A DNA stretch of 62,570 nt, taken from positions 1-62,570 of the forward strand of contig MNTV01000037.1 in NCBI GenBank assembly GCA_001917175.1, in the 5' to 3' direction. How positions within the stretch are numbered: position 1 is the stretch's first letter; each line of letters begins with the position of its first letter. Below the pieces are notes generated by a model. It worked only from the letters and a program-made list of their open reading frames with translations. It was not told where the DNA came from and did not search any database. Positions 59,201-62,570 of the stretch are shown here, in pieces. A program made the position numbers and the translations under genes. Origin of the DNA: Azospirillum sp. 51_20. Its GTDB lineage: Bacteria; Pseudomonadota; Alphaproteobacteria; RF32; CAG-239.

Positions 59201-60970
59201 ATGAACGAATATCGTAATTTTACCTGCGGGCAGCTGCGTGCGGCGGATGCCGGCAAAAGAGTCAGACTGGCGGGCTGGGTGCACCGCAAACGCAATCTCG
59301 GCAATTTGTGTTTTGTGGATTTGCGCGACCATTACGGCATAACCCAGTGCGTGTTTGACAGCGCCTCGCCGCTGTTTGAGAAAATGCAGGGGATCCGGGT
59401 TGAATCGGTGATCGGCATTGACGGCGAAGCGGTGATCCGCGAAAATATTAACAAAAACATTCCGACCGGGGAAATCGAAATCAAAGTCGACGGGCTGAAG
59501 GTTTATTCCGAGGCCGAAGTGCTGCCGTTCCAGGTGGCGATTGAAGACGACGCGCCGGAAGAAATTCGTCTGAAATACCGTTTCCTCGATTTGCGCAAGG
59601 AGCGCATTCACAAAAACATTCTGCTGCGTTCGGCGGTGATTGAACGTTCCCGCCAGCTGATGCGCGAGCAGGGTTTTACCGAATATCAGACGCCGATTTT
59701 GACCGCTTCTTCACCGGAAGGGGCGCGCGACTTTCTGGTGCCTTCGCGGCTTAATCCGGGGAAGTTTTATGCCCTGCCGCAGGCGCCGCAGCAGTTTAAG
59801 CAGCTGCTGATGGTGTCGGGTTTTGACAAATATTTTCAGATTGCGCCGTGTTTTCGCGATGAGGATCCCCGCGCCGACCGGTCGCCGGGTGAATTCTATC
59901 AGATGGATATGGAGATGAGTTTTGCCACTCAGGACGACGTGTTTGCCGTGATTGAGCACACGCTCGGCACCATTTTCAACGAATTTGCCAACGGCAAAAA
60001 GGTTGACCAGGCGCCGTTTGTCCGCATTCCGTTCCGCGAAGCAATGATGAAATACGGTTCCGACAAGCCGGATCTGCGCAATCCGCTGGTGCTGCAGAAT
60101 GCGACGGACTTTTTCGGCAACAGCGGTTTCGGCGTTTATGACAACCTGGCCAAAGAAGGCAAGACGGTAAAGGCGATGACGGTTGCCGGCATTGCCGACA
60201 AGCCGCGCTCTTTCTTTGACAAGCTTGACGCCTTTGCCAAGGAAGAGGGCATGGGCGGCATTGCCTATGTGGCTCTGGCCGCTGCCGGCGCCAAGGGAAT
60301 TGCCCGTTTCTTCAGTGAAGAAAAGATGAATGAACTGAAAGACAAGTTCGGCCTCAAAGAGGGCGACGCGGTTCTGTTTATGGCGGGCGCCGGCGTCAAA
60401 TTTGACAAGTTCAGCGGGCGGCTGCGCAACAAGGTTGCGGAAGAGCTCGGACTGGTTGACGAAAATGCATTTAAAATGTGCTGGATCGTTGATTTTCCCT
60501 TTTATGAGGAAAACGAGGAAACCGGCGCGGTCGAGTTTTCGCACAATCCGTTTTCGATGCCGCAGGGGGGAATGGACGCGCTGCTTAACAAAAATCCGCT
60601 CGACATTCTCGCTTATCAGTATGACTTTGTCTGCAACGGGGTTGAACTGCTGTCCGGTGCGGTGCGCAACCATGAGCCGGAAATTATGTACAAGGCGTTT
60701 GAAATTGCCGGTTATGACAACAGCGTGGTCGACAACAAGTTCGGCGGCATGATCAGCGCATTCAAATTTGGAGCGCCGCCGCACGCCGGCTCGGCTTACG
60801 GTATGGATCGGCTGGTGATGCTGCTCTTGGACGAGCCGATCATCCGCGACGTGATTTTGTTCCCCTTGAACGGCAAGGCACAGGATCTGATGATGCAGGC
60901 GCCGAATTTCGTTACCGAGCAGCAGATGAAAGAACTGCACATCAAAACCGATTTGGAAGAGAAAAAATAA
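59201..60970 (+). CDS. aspS: Aspartyl-tRNA synthetase
   Basis: A class II aminoacyl-tRNA synthetase. The N-terminal OB fold binds the anticodon (VRLAGWVHRKRNLG). The catalytic core has KYRFLDLRKERI, motif 2 (FQIAPCFRDEDPRADR) and motif 3 (GSAYGMDRLVMLLL). A bacterial GAD insertion lies at about residues 300-410. At 589 residues it is the normal bacterial type. Whether it also charges tRNA-Asn cannot be told here. GAGG lies eight bases before the ATG. Confidence 0.97.
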   Translation: MNEYRNFTCGQLRAADAGKRVRLAGWVHRKRNLGNLCFVDLRDHYGITQCVFDSASPLFEKMQGIRVESVIGIDGEAVIRENINKNIPTGEIEIKVDGLKVYSEAEVLPFQVAIEDDAPEEIRLKYRFLDLRKERIHKNILLRSAVIERSRQLMREQGFTEYQTPILTASSPEGARDFLVPSRLNPGKFYALPQAPQQFKQLLMVSGFDKYFQIAPCFRDEDPRADRSPGEFYQMDMEMSFATQDDVFAVIEHTLGTIFNEFANGKKVDQAPFVRIPFREAMMKYGSDKPDLRNPLVLQNATDFFGNSGFGVYDNLAKEGKTVKAMTVAGIADKPRSFFDKLDAFAKEEGMGGIAYVALAAAGAKGIARFFSEEKMNELKDKFGLKEGDAVLFMAGAGVKFDKFSGRLRNKVAEELGLVDENAFKMCWIVDFPFYEENEETGAVEFSHNPFSMPQGGMDALLNKNPLDILAYQYDFVCNGVELLSGAVRNHEPEIMYKAFEIAGYDNSVVDNKFGGMISAFKFGAPPHAGSAYGMDRLVMLLLDEPIIRDVILFPLNGKAQDLMMQAPNFVTEQQMKELHIKTDLEEKK

Positions 60971-60987
60971 TTTTCCGGACGGAGACG

Positions 60988-61016
60988 AAGGCGGCTGCGG
61001 CCGCCTTTGTTTTTTT
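60988..61016 (+). terminator. Intrinsic terminator of aspS
   Basis: A perfect 8-bp stem (AAGGCGGC / GCCGCCTT) with a TGCG loop, followed by a T-rich run ending in seven T. Confidence 0.9.
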
Positions 61017-61026
61017 GTATTCGGAA

Positions 61027-61210
61027 CGGTGAAAAGGCAGGCGGAAAAAGGGCAGGGAGAAAAGAAAGAGAAAGTGAGGGAGGAAAGGGTTGGGAGAAAG
61101 GAAAGAGAAAATGAGAGGGGAAAACTTAGGCAGATGTGTCGGCGGATGTGAAAGAGAAAAAAGGCGGAGAAGAGAGGAACGGGAGAAGGAGCGAAAAATG
61201 CAGCAGGAAG
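61027..61210 (+). repeat. Polypurine tract
   Basis: About 180 bp in which the plus strand is almost entirely A and G, with repeated words such as GGGAGAAAAG and GGAAAGAGAAAATGAG. No gene is supported. Such mirror-like purine runs can form triplex DNA. Confidence 0.7.
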
Positions 61211-61232
61211 AAAAACGCTCAACTAAAAAGTG

Positions 61233-61261
61233 TTGACTTTTTATGAAGGTTGTGGTATAAA
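61233..61261 (+). promoter_or_regulatory. Strong predicted promoter of a candidate small RNA
   Basis: TTGACT and TATAAA, each 5 of 6 to consensus, are exactly 17 bp apart. No protein gene starts downstream before the terminator at 61291-61317. Confidence 0.7.
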
Positions 61262-61267
61262 TTATTC

Positions 61268-61325
61268 CCATAATGGGATGAGTATTTTTAAAAGCTCCGG
61301 CGGTGTGCCGGAGCTTTTTCTTTTT
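61268..61325 (+). ncRNA. Candidate small RNA of about 55 nt
   Basis: From the promoter just upstream, transcription would start near 61268. The RNA would hold a small hairpin (TCCCA-TAA-TGGGA), an AU-rich linker, and a strong terminator (AAAGCTCCGGC / GCCGGAGCTTT, 61291-61317) with a U-rich tail. That layout is typical of trans-acting small RNAs. It could instead be a short attenuated leader for the gene at 61447. Confidence 0.5.
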
Positions 61326-61341
61326 TCCGTTATAAAGCACA

Positions 61342-61368
61342 AAGACCGCCGCAGGTTGCGGCGGTCTT
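61342..61368. other. Perfect 12-bp hairpin in the leader of the GH24 gene
   Basis: AAGACCGCCGCA pairs with TGCGGCGGTCTT around a GGT loop. No T-run follows on the plus strand. It lies 79 bp before the GH24 gene and may affect readthrough or mRNA stability. Confidence 0.5.
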
Positions 61369-61446
61369 AGGATCAGAAAATTCTCGGCCGGGCCGGGTTT
61401 TTTTGTTTTAAAATCTGAAGAAGAAAGTTTTTTGAGGAGATGATAA

Positions 61447-62394
61447 ATGAGTACCGAAACCAGAAAAATTTTGGAACAAATTTTTACCGGACAAATGCCG
61501 GTTAAAAGGAACAATCCGAAACCGGGGCAAAGCCCGTTTTATTATGTCGCTTTTCAATCCGATGACAACGATGAAGAGCCGATTGCCGCGGATGGGGCGG
61601 ACAACAACGGTTTGGGCGAAAGTTCGGGAGACCGGAAAACTTTTCTGCCGGCGGAAGGCGTGAGCGGATTTCTTCCCGCCGTCCCATCATTGACCGAGCC
61701 AATGCCGGCAGGCGGCGTGCCGTTTGTCGCCGAACCGTATTTTTTGCAGGAAACAGGGCAGGATGAACGGGAAAAGGAACGTAAAGCTGCCGATGCGGCG
61801 TTGAAGGCGCTTTTAATAGGGGAAGAAGGCAATGTTCCCCATATGTACTTGGATACTGTCGGGGATGTTACTTATTGTGTCGGTCACAGGTCTGCATCGC
61901 CGGAAGAAGCAGCAAGGTGTCCGTGGTATAAAGAGGTAAGCGGCAGCGTGGAACGGGACAGGACGAATTTGGCTGACCGGGACAGGGTTTTTCAGACGCA
62001 TCGGTATGTTCAAACGCTGCCGTACGGGCAAAATTACGGGGCAGGTACTTTTGAAGACAAAAGTGACCTGCGGCTGCCGCCGGATTACTGTCTCGATTTG
62101 CTGGAGCGGGATTTGGCGGAACGTCGGCGGAATCTGCAAAAAACTTTTCCCAATTATGACAAAATGAGTCCGTATCTGCAAAACAGTCTGCTGGAGGTGA
62201 ACTTTAACATCGGCAACATATCGCCTGAAAAATGGCCGGGTTTGTACAAAGCGGCACAGGAAAAAGACGTGGAAAGTTTTTGTAAAAATCTGCACCGCAA
62301 AACCACGGACAGCAAAGGCAAGCCGATTGCCAACATGCCGAAGCGAAACGCCTGGAATCTGGAAAATTGTTTAAAAGGCCGTTTTTCCGATTAA
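61447..62394 (+). CDS. GH24 lysozyme-domain protein, candidate secreted effector
   Basis: A 315-residue protein. Residues of about 115-315 match phage T4-type lysozyme (GH24): Glu127 in GEEGNVPHMY, Asp136 in YLDTVGD and Thr142 keep the exact 9- and 6-residue spacing of the T4 lysozyme triad, and CVGH follows. NSLLEVNFNIGN and NAWNLENCLKG fit the later helices. Residues 1-110 are polar, acidic and proline-rich, with no signal peptide or membrane helix, and are not similar to the domain shared at 33.6 and 35.2 kb. The next gene encodes an exported product. No holin or phage genes are nearby, so a secreted antibacterial muramidase is a fair guess. Confidence 0.85.
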   Translation: MSTETRKILEQIFTGQMPVKRNNPKPGQSPFYYVAFQSDDNDEEPIAADGADNNGLGESSGDRKTFLPAEGVSGFLPAVPSLTEPMPAGGVPFVAEPYFLQETGQDEREKERKAADAALKALLIGEEGNVPHMYLDTVGDVTYCVGHRSASPEEAARCPWYKEVSGSVERDRTNLADRDRVFQTHRYVQTLPYGQNYGAGTFEDKSDLRLPPDYCLDLLERDLAERRRNLQKTFPNYDKMSPYLQNSLLEVNFNIGNISPEKWPGLYKAAQEKDVESFCKNLHRKTTDSKGKPIANMPKRNAWNLENCLKGRFSD

Positions 62395-62471
62395 ACAGAT
62401 GACAAGTTGATTATATTTGTTTACTATTATGTGCTATTATTACTTGTTTTGTCAGTTAAGGAGAAAATTTA

Positions 62472-62570
62472 ATGCAAATGACAGGAGCGGCGGCAGCGCT
62501 TTTCTTGCTGATTTTGTCGGGTGCGGCGGAAGCGGGAGAGGCGGTTTCCGCGACGGGAAAAAAATTTGTT
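62472..62570 (+). CDS. Start of an exported protein, candidate immunity partner (cut by window end)
   Basis: Only 33 codons are visible. They encode a signal peptide (GAAAALFLLILSGAAEA, cleavage near residue 21) and the first mature residues. AAGGAG lies eight bases before the ATG, 77 bp after the lysozyme-domain gene. An exported partner fits the pattern at 36426. Function cannot be judged from this fragment. Confidence 0.6.
   Translation, partial: MQMTGAAAALFLLILSGAAEAGEAVSATGKKFV

Noticed and set aside
59711..61222. 503-codon minus-strand frame opposite aspS
   Set aside because: Shadow of aspS running into the polypurine tract, which reads as Ser/Phe/Leu low complexity.
61447..62394. Prophage lysis cassette
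   Set aside because: There is a lysozyme domain, but no holin, spanin, integrase or structural gene in the window.

Overview
The window looks like a piece of an alphaproteobacterial chromosome, probably a host-associated or otherwise low-oxygen member. Three things point there: the FtsZ C-terminal peptide (IPSFLRRR), the rluD-rpoH neighbour pair, and the GST and DUF6476-like families. A single-chain pyruvate:ferredoxin oxidoreductase argues for fermentative or anaerobic metabolism. I see no rRNA, tRNA, CRISPR array, insertion sequence or phage structural gene. Most of the window is ordinary, moderately GC-rich chromosomal DNA. The exception is a visibly AT-rich island at about 33.4-37.4 kb.

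Layout. 0.2-8.5 kb (minus): a division and cell-wall (dcw) operon, mraY-ftsW-murG-murB-ftsQ-ftsA-ftsZ, which lacks the murD, murC and ddl genes usually found inside it. 8.6-14.3 kb (plus): a tripartite RND efflux operon. 14.3-17.6 kb (minus): a lipoprotein, a GST, a periplasmic binding protein, ispA and xseB. 17.7 kb (plus): an ArsR-type regulator. 18.1-25.5 kb (minus): a cluster ending in a VirD4/TraG-type coupling ATPase, preceded by two paralogous membrane proteins and two large unrecognised polar proteins. 25.5-29.2 kb: rluD, rpoH, a degenerate GGDEF-like protein, a TrmN6-like methyltransferase and a lipoprotein. 29.4-33.0 kb: nifJ. 33.0-37.4 kb: a duplicated, AT-rich effector/immunity-like locus. 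37.5-43.0 kb: a transthyretin-like protein, nagA-nagB, mtaB and ftsY. 43.4-49.1 kb: hypothetical membrane proteins, mutY and eptA. 49.5-51.4 kb: a two-component system next to eptA. 51.5-61.0 kb: two unknown proteins, pepA, an HNH-like protein, tsaC, rnd and aspS. 61.2-62.6 kb: a candidate small RNA, a GH24 lysozyme-domain protein and the start of a secreted partner.

The most interesting content is a set of three proteins with peptidoglycan-cutting domains, none of which has a signal peptide. Two share an almost identical N-terminal domain of about 140 residues and the same upstream DNA but carry different C-terminal domains: a Tlde1/DUF2778-like cysteine domain at 33.6-34.5 kb and a GH108 muramidase at 35.2-36.4 kb. 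The third has a GH24 lysozyme domain (61.4-62.4 kb). Each is followed directly by a small membrane or exported protein, the arrangement expected of an immunity gene. With the VirD4 cluster in the same window, this suggests an interbacterial-competition system with modular effectors, possibly delivered by a type IV secretion system. The link between the two loci is inference. Copy A is broken by one extra A relative to copy B.

All start-site choices, promoters and hairpins were read by eye. No database search or folding program was run.
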